NCBI RefSeq assembly: GCF_900162825.1
Contig: NZ_FUGE01000110.1
Location: 1 to 45,465 of the forward strand
Direction: 5' to 3'
DNA: 45,465 nt
DNA from: Psychrobacter piechaudii
Lineage (GTDB): Bacteria; Pseudomonadota; Gammaproteobacteria; Pseudomonadales; Moraxellaceae
Shown piece by piece: positions 24,755-34,388 of this stretch. Positions within the stretch are counted from its first letter, which is position 1. Every line of letters starts with the position of its first letter. The position numbers and the translations under genes were made by a program. The notes beneath the pieces are model-generated. The model did not search any database. It saw only the letters and a program-made list of their open reading frames with translations, and had not been told where the DNA came from.

Positions 24755-26140
24755 ATGGACCCTCGCCCTGTGGATACTCCCACATCTCACACTGTAGAAC
24801 CCACCCCTTTATATGAGTATGACCCTGACTTTAGTAATGGAAAATGGTTTCCGACTTGGAAGCCTTTCCAAGGGGATCTAGATCAGCATCCTGTCGCTAT
24901 TAATGAGTACTTACCTGCCGGTAAAAGTATCATGCTAGGAGTACAGCATACGTTTGCTATGTTTGGGGCAACCGTGCTAGCGCCTTTATTAATGGGCTTT
25001 GATGTTAACCTTGCCATCTTAATGTCAGGTATCTGTACTATCTTATTCTTCTTGATGACGGGCGGACGTATGCCCAGTTATTTAGGCTCTAGCTTTGCTT
25101 TTATTGGCCCTGTTATTGCAGCCACGGCTTATGCCGGCAGTGGTCCTAATACCAATTTAAATGTGGCACTGGGCGCCATTATGGTGTGTGGTATTCTTTA
25201 TGCTCTAGTGGGTCTGCTGGTGATGAAAATCGGTACCAACTGGATTGAAAAATTAATGCCTCCAGTGGTTACCGGTGCAATTGTGATGATTATTGGTCTG
25301 AACCTTGCGCCTGTTACGGTACAGGGAGTTTCGGCCAACCAGTTTGATGCTTGGATGGCGACGTTGACCGTAGTATTGATTAGTAGTGTGGCCATATTTA
25401 CCCGAGGTATGCTGCGCCGTCTACTGCTACTTGTAGGCTTAATTCTGTCTTATGTGATTTATTATCTGGTAACCAACGTTATGGGCTTTGGGACTCCTAT
25501 TGACTTTAGTGGCGTCCAACAAGCGGCCTGGTTTGGTATACCTACGACACATAAGCCAGAGTTTAGCTTGAATGCCATTATTCTTATTGCCCCAATTGCT
25601 TTTATTCTAATCGCTGAAAACCTAGGTCACTTTAAGGCAGTAGAGGGCATGACCAAGTCTCATGTTACCCCTTATATTGGTCGTGGCTTTTTAGCGGATG
25701 GTCTGGCCACCACTTTCTCTGCAGGCTTTGGTGGTACTGGGGTAACCACTTATGCGGAGAACATTGGGGTTATGGCGGTGACTAAGGTTTACAGCACCAC
25801 CATTTTCGTTATGGCTGGTATTGTGGCTATCTTCTTAGGTTTATCACCGAAGTTTGGCGCTATTATTCAAAGCATCCCCCCTGCACTACTGGGCGGCGCT
25901 TCCATTGTGGTGTTTGGCTTAATTGCTGTGGCTGGTGTGAAAATCTGGATTGATAATAAGATCGACTTTAGCAAAAACAGTAACCTCATTATTGCTGCTG
26001 TGACCGTTATTATGGGGGCCGGTAACTTTAGCCTACATTTGGGTGGCTTTGACTTAGGCGGCATTGGTACAGCCACTTTAGCGGCCATCGTGCTAAACGC
26101 TTTATTCAATCGTGAAATTGCCAATAAGCGTCCAGCTTAG
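24755..26140 (+). CDS. NCS2 family nucleobase:proton symporter (uracil/xanthine permease type)
   Basis: Inner-membrane importer of 461 residues with about 14 membrane segments starting near residue 50. The NCS2 substrate-site motifs are visible: AENLGH (Glu288, His292) in TM8 and YAENIG (Glu335, Asn336) in TM10, matching the uracil-binding acids and histidine of UraA; GFGGTGVTT lies just before. The N-terminal cytoplasmic tail (about 45 residues, Pro-rich) is longer than in E. coli UraA. RutG/UraA-type uracil transport is the best guess, but purine specificity cannot be excluded by reading. No pyrimidine pathway gene is adjacent. The bidirectional terminator downstream also serves the convergent EamA gene. 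Confidence 0.88.
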   Translation: MDPRPVDTPTSHTVEPTPLYEYDPDFSNGKWFPTWKPFQGDLDQHPVAINEYLPAGKSIMLGVQHTFAMFGATVLAPLLMGFDVNLAILMSGICTILFFLMTGGRMPSYLGSSFAFIGPVIAATAYAGSGPNTNLNVALGAIMVCGILYALVGLLVMKIGTNWIEKLMPPVVTGAIVMIIGLNLAPVTVQGVSANQFDAWMATLTVVLISSVAIFTRGMLRRLLLLVGLILSYVIYYLVTNVMGFGTPIDFSGVQQAAWFGIPTTHKPEFSLNAIILIAPIAFILIAENLGHFKAVEGMTKSHVTPYIGRGFLADGLATTFSAGFGGTGVTTYAENIGVMAVTKVYSTTIFVMAGIVAIFLGLSPKFGAIIQSIPPALLGGASIVVFGLIAVAGVKIWIDNKIDFSKNSNLIIAAVTVIMGAGNFSLHLGGFDLGGIGTATLAAIVLNALFNREIANKRPA

Positions 26141-26190
26141 GCGGATTGGTTACGCCAATTATTTGTTAACCCTGTTAATAGTCTGAATAT

Positions 26191-26226
26191 AAAAAAGCCC
26201 ACAGTTAACGCTGTGGGCTTTTTTTA
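26191..26226. terminator. Bidirectional terminator between the permease and EamA genes
   Basis: AAAAAAGCCCACAG and CTGTGGGCTTTTTTT form a perfect stem with a small TTAACG loop. It serves the plus-strand permease gene and touches the stop codon of the minus-strand EamA gene (26224-26226). Confidence 0.85.
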
Positions 26227-27225
26227 TTTGCGGCGATAGAACCTGGAGAAAAACCGATAGCGTCGCATTTTGGTAGTTTGAGTTAATGGCTTGGGTTTTA
26301 ATGAGCCTAGATAAATAGCAAACATGGTTAATCCAGCACCCGTCCACTGCAAGATATTAATCGACTTGTGTAACCAAAAATAGTCGATGAATAAGGCTGC
26401 AACAGGCTCACTTAAGAGTAATAACCCAGTTAATGCTAACGATAGTTTTGGGATTGAATAAGCAATCAAACCCCAAGCCAAGCACTGCATCACCGTGCCA
26501 TAAACGATAATCCAGCCCAAATCAGAGAGCGAGTTTGGCAGTATTTGGCCTTTATCAAACAAAAACATGGGGATCAGCATAGCCAAGCTGCCCCCAATAC
26601 TAATTCGCTGCATTAATAAAAATATGGGCGTTGGTGAGGCTTGGTGGGTTAAGCGAATAAAGGTCATCGATGCTGCCAACATACTGGCTGAGACGATACC
26701 GGTTATAAAACCATACGCAGCGTGATCGTTACTGGCAAACTCTGGGCTGGCAATAAATACCACACCCATCAGGGCAATAACCAAACTTATTAACTGTAAT
26801 ATGGTCTGACGCTCTTTAAATATTAAAAAGCCTATAGCCGCCAAAAAGAATATTTGTAAGCTATTGAGTAAGGTAGATATCCCTGGGCCGACCGCATAAA
26901 TACTTTCATGCCATAACGCCAAATCCAAACCTAAAAAGGCACCAGACAGCAGGGCGAAAACAAGTGCTTTTTTATTATTTAGGCGGCTGTTGGTAATGTT
27001 AGGGTTGTTGTCATTGACATTGGGCATTTTTTGGCGAAATACTGTAGCCAAGATAGTAAAGACTATGCCAGATACTGCCAATCGCCAAAAGGCCATGGCA
27101 TAGCCCCCTACCTCAACATGGGCAACGATAAGACTGCCTAACCCAAATATCACGCACCCAATAATCAGCCCAATCGCTGGCAACTGAGAGTTGTCCTTTT
27201 GTTGTATCATAAATCGACCTAACAC
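26224..27225 (-). CDS. EamA/DMT superfamily transporter
   Basis: A 333-residue inner-membrane protein with about ten hydrophobic segments in two EamA repeats: the first from about 14 to 160 (IGLIIGCVIFGLGSLIVAHVE, then ALLSGAFLGLDLALWHESIYAVGPG, then LISLVIALMGVVFIA), the second from about 170 to 310, with LLLLSEPVAALFIDYFWL as the typical conserved end of the repeat. The C-terminal tail is basic (about 320-333). Members export metabolites such as amino acids; the substrate cannot be told from sequence. A cytoplasmic linker between residues 65 and 85 is Asn-rich. Confidence 0.88.
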   Translation of the reverse strand: MLGRFMIQQKDNSQLPAIGLIIGCVIFGLGSLIVAHVEVGGYAMAFWRLAVSGIVFTILATVFRQKMPNVNDNNPNITNSRLNNKKALVFALLSGAFLGLDLALWHESIYAVGPGISTLLNSLQIFFLAAIGFLIFKERQTILQLISLVIALMGVVFIASPEFASNDHAAYGFITGIVSASMLAASMTFIRLTHQASPTPIFLLMQRISIGGSLAMLIPMFLFDKGQILPNSLSDLGWIIVYGTVMQCLAWGLIAYSIPKLSLALTGLLLLSEPVAALFIDYFWLHKSINILQWTGAGLTMFAIYLGSLKPKPLTQTTKMRRYRFFSRFYRRK

Positions 27226-27327
27226 TATCCCTTATAAAATAACGCGAAATCAGCTTGAATAGTGATAAGTATAACCTTACCTTAGAGATAGAAGATACTC
27301 TTTGAACAATATTATTTAGGAACCGCT

Positions 27328-27630
27328 ATGAAATATTTACTACAAGTAGATTTTCCCTACTCAGGCCCTTTTGGTAATGAGTTTTTTACAGCCATGAAAG
27401 AATTGGCTGAAGACATTGCTACTGAACCTGGCCTTGTCTCAAAAATTTGGACCGAAAACGAAGAGACTCAAGAGGCAGGGGGTATTTATGTCTTTGACAA
27501 TCTAAAGGATGCCCATCGCTACCTAGATAAGCATACCCAAAGGCTACACTCTTTTGGATTTACCGACATTAAAGCCAAAGTATTTAAAATCAATGAAGAG
27601 CTAAGTGCGATTTGTCATGCCAAATTTTAG
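27328..27630 (+). CDS. YdhR-family putative monooxygenase (dimeric alpha-beta barrel)
   Basis: A 100-residue protein resembling E. coli YdhR: the opening MKYLLQVDFPYSGPFG, the helix MKELAEDIATEPGLVSKIWTEN, and the strand-helix EEAGGIYVFDNLKDAHRYLDKHTQRL match the ABM-like fold of the family. The catalytic role in this family is unproven, so the name is only a family label. AGGAACC-type bases precede the ATG. It is the only gene between the divergent EamA gene and ppc, with about 200 bases of AT-rich DNA to ppc that holds a short CTATAAA hairpin near 27704-27721. Confidence 0.8.
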   Translation: MKYLLQVDFPYSGPFGNEFFTAMKELAEDIATEPGLVSKIWTENEETQEAGGIYVFDNLKDAHRYLDKHTQRLHSFGFTDIKAKVFKINEELSAICHAKF

Positions 27631-27834
27631 TAAGTAATTACTATTTAATATTAAATAGATGATACGTCCTTAATTTTCAGGTATTGTTTTAATTAGAAGA
27701 TTTCTATAAAGTTTTTTATAGGGCAATAACCCGCCCTTAAAGCGAAAAACAGAATAGAATGAATTAAATAAGACACACCATCACATAAAAGATTCAGCAT
27801 ATTAGACATAAGCTGTGAATTTAAGGACAAATAA

Positions 27835-30615
27835 ATGCCATCGAATAATAATATTTTGCGTTCGCGCGTCAGATTACTCGGGTCGTTTTTAGGGGAAGCT
27901 ATTGCTCGCCAATCAGGGCAAGAGACGGTTGAAACCATTGAAGTATTACGCAAGGGCTTCATTCAAGAGCGTCGCTCCCCTGATCCAAAAAATAAGCAAA
28001 AACTAATAGATCTCATTGCCTCTTTAGACAATAAGACGCTACAAAATGTTATTCGTGGCTTTTCAATTTATTTCTTTTTAGCCAACCTCACAGAAGAAAA
28101 CTTCTTACAACAAGAGCGGCGCACCCTAAAACAGAACTCTTACCATTATTGGGAGGGCTCATTTCGCCACACTTTATTAGAGTGCAAAGAGCGCAATATT
28201 GAAGCGGATCAAATCAAAGAGTTGATCGATCACCTGAAGTTTATACCGGTATTTACTGCTCACCCTACCGAAGCTCGTCGCCGCACTACGATGAACATCT
28301 TGCAGAACCTTTACGCTCATAGCAATACCCTAAATGAGCTACCTGAAGGCAGCTTAGCTTATGAAGAAGCCAAACAAAAAACAGCTGAAGCCATTGATTT
28401 GCTGTGGTCATCGGATGAGGTTCGCACTCGCAAGCCCTTAGTTTTTGATGAGATTAATAACGGGCTGCACTACTTTAATGCCAGCTTATTTACCGCCATT
28501 CCTCAGGTATATCGCAATATAACAAATGCCATTGTAGACATTTACCCGGAATTGTCTGACTACCCGTTACCAGCCTTCTTACGCTTTGGCTCTTGGATTG
28601 GCGGTGATAGAGATGGCAACCCTTTTGTTACTCACGAAACCACAGAAATGGCAGTGTTGATGCATGCCAATACTGTGCTGCGTCATTACCGCGTTGTCCT
28701 CAAAAAGTTACGCCGTGAACTGATTCACAGTGACACCATCGTTGATATTTCTCCTGAAATCTATCAGCGTATTGAGGACTACCGTGACCTGGATCAAAAG
28801 GTGTTTTACTACAACCCAGAGGACTACAACCATGAACCTTACCGTAGGCTTCTATCCCTAATACTTGAAAAAATTTCAGCCACCAATCAATATATTCAAA
28901 GCCGAGGAGAGGATTTAGAGGCCGCAGCTTATGCTTACGCCAGTCCTGAGGCGCTATTAGATGACTTACGTCTAATTAGACAAAGTGTCAGTATTCATGA
29001 TGAAGCCCACTCAAAAGGGTTGCTGCTAGATATGATTCGCTTGGTCAAAACTTGTGGCTTCCACCTTGCCTCCTTAGATATTCGTCAAGACTCCGCTTAT
29101 CATGGTGAAGTTATTGCAGATATCTTTGACAGCGCCTCTAACCTACCCGACTATCGTAATCTTAGTGAAGAAGAGCGTCAGCAGTGGTTAACTCGTCTTC
29201 TGCAGCAGCCCGGCACACCGCTCATTTATAGCGACAACTTAAGTGAGCAAACTCATGAACAGCTGGCTTTAATGAACTCTATTGCTAAGCTCAGAAAACT
29301 GGTTGGTGAAGACACCTTTGGCAGCTATATCATCTCGATGACCAACAATGCCAGTCAACTGTTGGAAGTTTTATTATTAATGCGCTTTGCTGGCCTATCT
29401 GGTGTAGATGAGGAGGGCAATTTATTTGCAGCCTTACCTGTAGCCCCTCTGTTTGAAACCATCGATGACTTAAAGAACATCGATCATATTATGCCTGCAG
29501 TATTAGACAACCCACTGTATCGTCAACTATTGCAAGGCTCAGACAATATCCAAGAGATTATGTTGGGCTATTCAGATTCATCGAAAGATGGGGGCATTAT
29601 TACCTCCGCTTGGCAACTATACAGCGCCCAACAGACCATCACTGAGATTGCGAAAAAGTACGGCATCCAAACCCGCTTATTTCACGGCCGCGGCGGATCT
29701 GTTAGCCGTGGGGGTGGCTCAACTCACCAAGCCATTGCTGCTCAGCCAGCAGGCACCCTAAATGGCCAAATTAAATTTACTGAGCAAGGGGAAGTGCTCT
29801 ACGCCAAATACGCCAATCCAGACACAGCAGTATTCGAGTTGACCATGGGTATCACGGGTGCCTTAAAGGCCAGTTCGTCTCGCTTTGTTGAGCAACCCAA
29901 GCAGCTAACGAGCTATGAGTCCTTATTTGCGCGCTTAGCAGAAGCTGGAGAACAGCAGTACCGTGCGCTTACCGATAATACTGAAGGCTTCTATGAGTTT
30001 TATTCGCAAGCGACGCCCGTTCAAGAAATTTCATTATTAAATATTGGCTCCCGACCGGCTCACCGCAAAAAAGGCTTACCCAGCAAATCGACCATTCGCG
30101 CTATTCCGTGGGTATTTGGTTGGTCTTTGGCCCGCTTCACCTTACCAGCGTGGTACGGTGTAGGCAGTGCTCTTGATAGTGTTAAGCAAGATGAAGCGCT
30201 AATGAAAGAGATGAATGATAACTGGCCATTTTTTAAAGCCTTTATCAGTAATATTGAAATGGCATTCACCAAGTCCGAAATGAATATTGCCCGCGCTTAT
30301 AGCCAGTTATGCGAAGATGAGACCTTACGTGAAACGGTGATGCAAGCCGTCATTAAGGAGCATGAGTTGACTCAGTCAGGGCTAAACTCCTTACTTGAGC
30401 AGCAATCCCTACTCTCTGGGCAACAGGAGCTGGCAAACTCCTTGGAGTGGCGTAATGCTTACTTAGACCCCATGAACTACATCCAGATTGAGCTGCTAAA
30501 GCGTCTGCGTCGTTCTGATAAAGCGCAACAAGAGGCTCACAACAGCTTAGATGTGGAAGACCCCTTAATTCGCAGTATCAACGCCTTGGCTGCAGGCCTA
30601 CGTAATACGGGCTAA
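27835..30615 (+). CDS. ppc: Phosphoenolpyruvate carboxylase
   Basis: Anaplerotic cytoplasmic enzyme that makes oxaloacetate from phosphoenolpyruvate and bicarbonate. Length 926 residues, against 883 in E. coli. The catalytic blocks are complete: FTAHPTEARRRT with His143, FLRFGSWIGGDRDGNPFVT, LASLDIRQDS, LGYSDSSKDGG with Lys584, the mobile loop FHGRGGSVSRGGG with His617 and Arg619, and the C-terminal end GLRNTG with the conserved glycine terminus. AAGGACAAATAA before the ATG supplies the ribosome binding site. A strong terminator follows, so it is a single-gene unit. Confidence 0.97.
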   Translation: MPSNNNILRSRVRLLGSFLGEAIARQSGQETVETIEVLRKGFIQERRSPDPKNKQKLIDLIASLDNKTLQNVIRGFSIYFFLANLTEENFLQQERRTLKQNSYHYWEGSFRHTLLECKERNIEADQIKELIDHLKFIPVFTAHPTEARRRTTMNILQNLYAHSNTLNELPEGSLAYEEAKQKTAEAIDLLWSSDEVRTRKPLVFDEINNGLHYFNASLFTAIPQVYRNITNAIVDIYPELSDYPLPAFLRFGSWIGGDRDGNPFVTHETTEMAVLMHANTVLRHYRVVLKKLRRELIHSDTIVDISPEIYQRIEDYRDLDQKVFYYNPEDYNHEPYRRLLSLILEKISATNQYIQSRGEDLEAAAYAYASPEALLDDLRLIRQSVSIHDEAHSKGLLLDMIRLVKTCGFHLASLDIRQDSAYHGEVIADIFDSASNLPDYRNLSEEERQQWLTRLLQQPGTPLIYSDNLSEQTHEQLALMNSIAKLRKLVGEDTFGSYIISMTNNASQLLEVLLLMRFAGLSGVDEEGNLFAALPVAPLFETIDDLKNIDHIMPAVLDNPLYRQLLQGSDNIQEIMLGYSDSSKDGGIITSAWQLYSAQQTITEIAKKYGIQTRLFHGRGGSVSRGGGSTHQAIAAQPAGTLNGQIKFTEQGEVLYAKYANPDTAVFELTMGITGALKASSSRFVEQPKQLTSYESLFARLAEAGEQQYRALTDNTEGFYEFYSQATPVQEISLLNIGSRPAHRKKGLPSKSTIRAIPWVFGWSLARFTLPAWYGVGSALDSVKQDEALMKEMNDNWPFFKAFISNIEMAFTKSEMNIARAYSQLCEDETLRETVMQAVIKEHELTQSGLNSLLEQQSLLSGQQELANSLEWRNAYLDPMNYIQIELLKRLRRSDKAQQEAHNSLDVEDPLIRSINALAAGLRNTG

Positions 30616-30641
30616 GAGCTTATAAATAAACTTAGCAACAC

Positions 30642-30674
30642 AAAAAAGCCCATCACAATGTGATGGGCTTTTTA
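30642..30674. terminator. Terminator after ppc (copy 1 of twin hairpin)
   Basis: The stem AAAAAGCCCATCACA / TGTGATGGGCTTTTT closes a tiny loop about 30 bases past the ppc stop. Thirty-two of 33 bases are repeated at 31732-31763. It can work on both strands and so also ends the minus-strand orphan gene at 30745. Confidence 0.85.
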
Positions 30675-30744
30675 CTGCTGCTTTTGACTACTATGATAGG
30701 AGGCACGGCGTAGACTATCTTGTGACTCAAAGTTGTGAGCTAAA

Positions 30745-31635
30745 TTAGTACGACAGTCTTAATAGCTTCATAGAGCTAGGGACTGGTAAGGCTAAGCATT
30801 TAGTTTGATAACCACTTAACCATTGATTCATTATTTTTCTTTGTCTTGCATAGTGCGCAGCATGCTCTTGGGCTTCCCATGAGGGCCTAAAATCAAAAAC
30901 ATAGTTTTCATTTCTATTCTTTTTATTCTCAAAAACTAATCTATAAATCGTCTCGTGAAATAGTCTTTTTCGCCTAATATGATGATCAATTCTCTTGGTA
31001 ATCTCAATGTTGTTATAAAGCAGTTGCTTAATACTTTTTTCAAAATCATTGATATAATAATCGACAGACAATTTAAATAAAGTTCTTCTCTTAGCTTGAC
31101 CCTCTTCACAAATATACAGTGCGTTGACTAAAACCTTATACGTTCTTTTAAAATTCGTTATTTCTTTAAACTTTCGGTCATTCTCTACTTTATCTTTAGC
31201 CTGTTGATAATTTAAATTTTGATTAATATTAGACTCACTTTTAACAGTGCTCATCTCTTGTTCAAGCTGGGAAATATAGTCAAAGTAGACTTGACGCGCA
31301 GCTTTACATTGCTCATCAGTAACAGGCCAAGCTAGAGTCTTGTGAAAACCTAAGTGAAGTACGGTAATAACTTTACCACTCAACCCATCTTGTATGGCCA
31401 CATAATAAAAATAATCTTTAGGGCTATAAAATAATAGATGCTTTTTATGATTGCCATACGTTCCATATTCTTGAGTGATATCAATACAAATATTTAGATC
31501 TAAAAAATGCATTAGCTCATGAGGTAGCATTGAAGTACGCTGTCGAATCCTTAAAGCGGCATGAGTGGAAGGATGTGAAAAGAAGGGCCTATCCTTGCTG
31601 TTTAGATCCTTGAAAATAATATCCGTATTTGGCAT
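30745..31635 (-). CDS. Hypothetical protein, AT-rich orphan, 296 residues
   Basis: Family not recognised. The protein is basic, rich in Lys, Asn, Tyr and His, and visibly more AT-rich than the flanking housekeeping genes, which suggests acquired DNA. The N-terminal third has a compact alpha/beta pattern: STHAALRIRQRTSMLPHEL, then strands KKHLLFYSPKDYFYYVAIQD and GKVITVLHLGF. This loosely resembles small RelE-like/DUF4258-type domains (His-Arg-rich helix, then FxxV and VxTVL strands), but that is only a pattern impression. The middle (about 130-180) is a charged probable coiled coil, and the last part holds helical basic segments with HHIRRKRLFHETIYRLV. No signal peptide or membrane segment. 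The gene sits alone between twin terminators. Confidence 0.7.
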   Translation of the reverse strand: MPNTDIIFKDLNSKDRPFFSHPSTHAALRIRQRTSMLPHELMHFLDLNICIDITQEYGTYGNHKKHLLFYSPKDYFYYVAIQDGLSGKVITVLHLGFHKTLAWPVTDEQCKAARQVYFDYISQLEQEMSTVKSESNINQNLNYQQAKDKVENDRKFKEITNFKRTYKVLVNALYICEEGQAKRRTLFKLSVDYYINDFEKSIKQLLYNNIEITKRIDHHIRRKRLFHETIYRLVFENKKNRNENYVFDFRPSWEAQEHAAHYARQRKIMNQWLSGYQTKCLALPVPSSMKLLRLSY

Positions 31636-31731
31636 GTTCTCATAATGTGGTGAAAATAAAATGTATATTAAGCGACTATATTATATTAAATATCTTACTA
31701 TTAACTAAAGCAAGTACAAATAAACGATAAT

Positions 31732-31764
31732 AAAAAAGCCCATCACATTGTGATGGGCTTTTCG
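31732..31764 (-). terminator. Terminator of tsf (copy 2 of twin hairpin)
   Basis: AAAAAAGCCCATCACA and TGTGATGGGCTTTT, about 90 bases past the tsf stop on the minus strand. It is nearly identical to the hairpin after ppc; the stem centre differs only by AATG against TTTG-type loop bases. Confidence 0.85.
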
Positions 31765-31852
31765 TATCATTAGTTCAGTCGTGATATCAGATTATATTAG
31801 GCTAAGCTGATACTCTCTAATCCAGACAAACTATATGAGACTGACCTTAAAC

Positions 31853-32731
31853 TTACTTAGCAGCAGCGGCTTGAGCAGCAGCAACTTCAGCAGCGAAGTC
31901 TTCTTCTTTCTTCTCGATACCTTCACCAACTTCAAAGCGTACGAAGTTTTTAACAGTTACGCCTTCAGCTTTTAGAACATCGCCAACTTTCTTGTCGTTG
32001 TCCATTACGTATGCTTGACGAACCAATACCACTTCGTCTAGGTACTTACGTAGGCTACCTTCGATCATTTTTTCGATGATGTTATCAGGCTTGCCAGATT
32101 CACGAGCTTTGGCTTCAGCGATGTCTTTTTCACGAGCTAGAACATCAGCTGGTACGTCAGTGTCGTTAGCAGCTACTGGGTTGAATGCGGCGATGTGCAT
32201 TGCTAGGCTCTTACCAGTTTCTTCGCTACCACCTTCAGTTGATACTACAACACCGATACGTAGACCGTGACGGTAAGAAGCTAAGTTGTCACCTTCAACG
32301 ATTTGTGCACGACGTACTTGGATGTTTTCACCGATTTTTTGTACTAAAGATACACGAGCTTCTTCAACAGTTTGACCATTACCATAGTCAAGCTCAGAGA
32401 TAGCGGCTACATCAGTAGTGTTGTTAGCTAGAGCTAGCTCAGCTACTTTGTTAGCAAATTCTGTGAAGTTGTCGTCTTTTGCTACGAAGTCAGTTTGGCA
32501 GTTTACTTCTAATAAAAGAGCTTTGTTGCCTTCTTGAGCGATAACGATAGCACCGTCAGCTGCGATGTTACCTGCTTTTTTAGCAGCTTTAGCTTGACCT
32601 GATTTACGTAGGTTGTCGATCGCTTGTTCAACATCACCACCAGTTTCTTCTAGTGCTTTTTTACATTCCATCATGCCAAGACCAGTACGGTCGCGAAGTT
32701 CTTTTACTAATTTAGCAGAAATATTAGACAT
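31853..32731 (-). CDS. tsf: Translation elongation factor Ts
   Basis: Nucleotide exchange factor that regenerates EF-Tu-GTP. 292 residues. The N-terminal UBA-like domain [22 protein letters not shown] is intact, and the EF-Tu-contacting [10 protein letters not shown] motif is at about 80-89. The core domain follows with MHIAAFNP, and a C-terminal [15 protein letters not shown] block precedes an Ala/Glu-rich tail. Its start is preceded by AGGAAAAG-type bases. It lies 245 bases downstream of rpsB in the usual rpsB-tsf order, the two being co-transcribed in most bacteria. Confidence 0.97.
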   Translation of the reverse strand: MSNISAKLVKELRDRTGLGMMECKKALEETGGDVEQAIDNLRKSGQAKAAKKAGNIAADGAIVIAQEGNKALLLEVNCQTDFVAKDDNFTEFANKVAELALANNTTDVAAISELDYGNGQTVEEARVSLVQKIGENIQVRRAQIVEGDNLASYRHGLRIGVVVSTEGGSEETGKSLAMHIAAFNPVAANDTDVPADVLAREKDIAEAKARESGKPDNIIEKMIEGSLRKYLDEVVLVRQAYVMDNDKKVGDVLKAEGVTVKNFVRFEVGEGIEKKEEDFAAEVAAAQAAAAK

Positions 32732-32976
32732 ATCTTTTCCTCTATTTGAGTAGTTATGGTGTAGAAAATTATTCGATCAATTGCGCAGTGTAAGTTTCTA
32801 AAATGACAAGGGCATGACGAGGTTTTCCACATCATGCCGCAATAAGTCATAGAGTACTTATGAGATTAAGTAACGGTTTAGAGTTATACCGTTTTTTATC
32901 ATTCAGCTATTTAAGCTGAGTTACAGCACCGTCTAAAAAATGTTACTTAATTCAATTCTTCTGCTTGTTACTTCTA

Positions 32977-33765
32977 TTACTCAGCTGAATCAGCTTCAGG
33001 GGCTGCAGCTTCTTCAGTTTGAACTTCTTCAGCAGCAGGAGCTTCAGCAGCACCGCCAGCTTGTGTTTTAGCGTATTCTTTACCAGCGATGATAGCGTCA
33101 GCCATACGAGTAACATATAAAGTTACAGCACGGATAGCGTCGTCGTTAGCTGGGATAACGTAGTCAACATTGTCTGGGTTTGAGTTAGTATCAACGATAC
33201 CGATAACTGGGATACCTAAGTTTTTAGCTTCTTTAATAGCGATAGCTTCGTGATCAACGTCTACAACGAAGATAGCGTCAGGTAGACCGCCCATGTCTTT
33301 AATACCACCTAAAGAGCGCTCTAGTTTTTCCATTGCACGAGTACGCTCTAACGCTTCACGCTTAGTTAGCTTAGCGAAAGTACCGTCTTCTGCTTGTTTT
33401 TCTAGCTCTTTTAAACGGTTGATTGACTGACGTAAAGTTTTCCAGTTAGTCAACATACCACCTAACCAGCGATGGTCAACGTATGGCATGCCAGCACGTA
33501 AAGCTTGCTCACGGATTACACCACTTGCTGCACGCTTAGTACCAACAAATAAGATTTTGTTGTTCTTAGCCGCTAAACCGTTAACGTAAGTCAATGCTTC
33601 GTTGAACGCTTTAACAGTGTGCTCAAGGTTGATGATATGAATTTTGTTACGAGCACCAAAGATATATTGGTTCATTTTTGGGTTCCAAAAACGAGTTTGG
33701 TGACCGAAGTGAGCGCCCGCTTGTAGAAGGTCGCGCATTGGCATATTAGTTGGACTGTTTGACAT
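32977..33765 (-). CDS. rpsB: 30S ribosomal protein S2
   Basis: Ribosomal protein of 262 residues. The signature [22 protein letters not shown] is near the N-terminus, followed by [16 protein letters not shown], the characteristic [20 protein letters not shown], and [36 protein letters not shown]. The C-terminal tail from about residue 237 is acidic and Ala/Glu-rich, as is common in this family. AAGGAATTCAC upstream gives a good ribosome binding site. It is first in the rpsB-tsf operon, with a leader of unusual length. Confidence 0.97.
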   Translation of the reverse strand: MSNSPTNMPMRDLLQAGAHFGHQTRFWNPKMNQYIFGARNKIHIINLEHTVKAFNEALTYVNGLAAKNNKILFVGTKRAASGVIREQALRAGMPYVDHRWLGGMLTNWKTLRQSINRLKELEKQAEDGTFAKLTKREALERTRAMEKLERSLGGIKDMGGLPDAIFVVDVDHEAIAIKEAKNLGIPVIGIVDTNSNPDNVDYVIPANDDAIRAVTLYVTRMADAIIAGKEYAKTQAGGAAEAPAAEEVQTEEAAAPEADSAE

Positions 33766-34080
33766 GTGAATTCCTTAGTAAAATTGGGTTATGCCTCCAC
33801 ACTGCAAAAACTACCGATTTATCGACACGCATTTGTTTTATTAACCAGCTATAAGCCGTATAACCAAACAAATTAATCAAGCCGACAAACACCCAGTAAT
33901 TCTTAAACGCAATGTGTGTGTCATTGGTTAAATAAATGAATATATATTTACTTTAGATACGTCTTAGAGACTAACCTTTTGGTTGCCCACAAGACAGAAA
34001 GAAAATAAGGTCGATATTTTACCACAAATAAAGTAAATATAGAAGTCTTGCCCTAACCCTATTTAATGGCAATTTACACC
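33766..34080 (-). promoter_or_regulatory. rpsB leader region with hairpin
   Basis: About 245 bases of leader lie between a TAAAAT-type -10 on the minus strand near 34017-34022 and the rpsB start. Within it ATTTGTTT (33831-33838) and AAACAAAT (33866-33873) can pair around a loop that holds further complementary bases. S2 leaders of gammaproteobacteria are known to be autoregulated by S2; a match to that RNA family is only an inference. Confidence 0.4.
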
Positions 34081-34155
34081 CACTTTAATAGAGGTCCAAC
34101 CGGTCCGTAGAATAAGTGGCATAACACTTCTATAAATAAATGATTACGATGGCTA

Positions 34156-34164
34156 TGCTATAAT
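34156..34164 (+). promoter_or_regulatory. Extended -10 promoter upstream of map
   Basis: TGCTATAAT is a perfect extended -10 element about 225 bases upstream of the map start, and the same 9-mer as before rpoZ. No convincing -35 is seen. Confidence 0.5.
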
Positions 34165-34388
34165 AGGCCCCTTATTAAGGCATTACCAAAAGCGCTTGGC
34201 TTGTATATATAAAAGTTTTGCTGCTATCAATTTTTTGCGATTAGTAAAAAGATAAGCCAAGGCAAGTACAAAGTAAGCAGCTTTCGTTATCAGACCTCTG
34301 ATCCTTCCTGCACGTGGCCAATGCTATGCCTCGATGCTATATCAGCCGTCTTTTATTTCTCCAAACCAACTTGAAAAACAAAAATATT

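Noticed and set aside
32867-32899. AACGGT / ACCGTT hairpin between rpsB and tsf
   Set aside because: Its T tract is on the plus strand, opposite to rpsB-tsf transcription, so it is not a clear attenuator for the operon.
34314-34388. GTG start for map, 25 codons upstream
   Set aside because: The extension is unlike the family N-terminus, and the ATG at 34389 gives the usual length.
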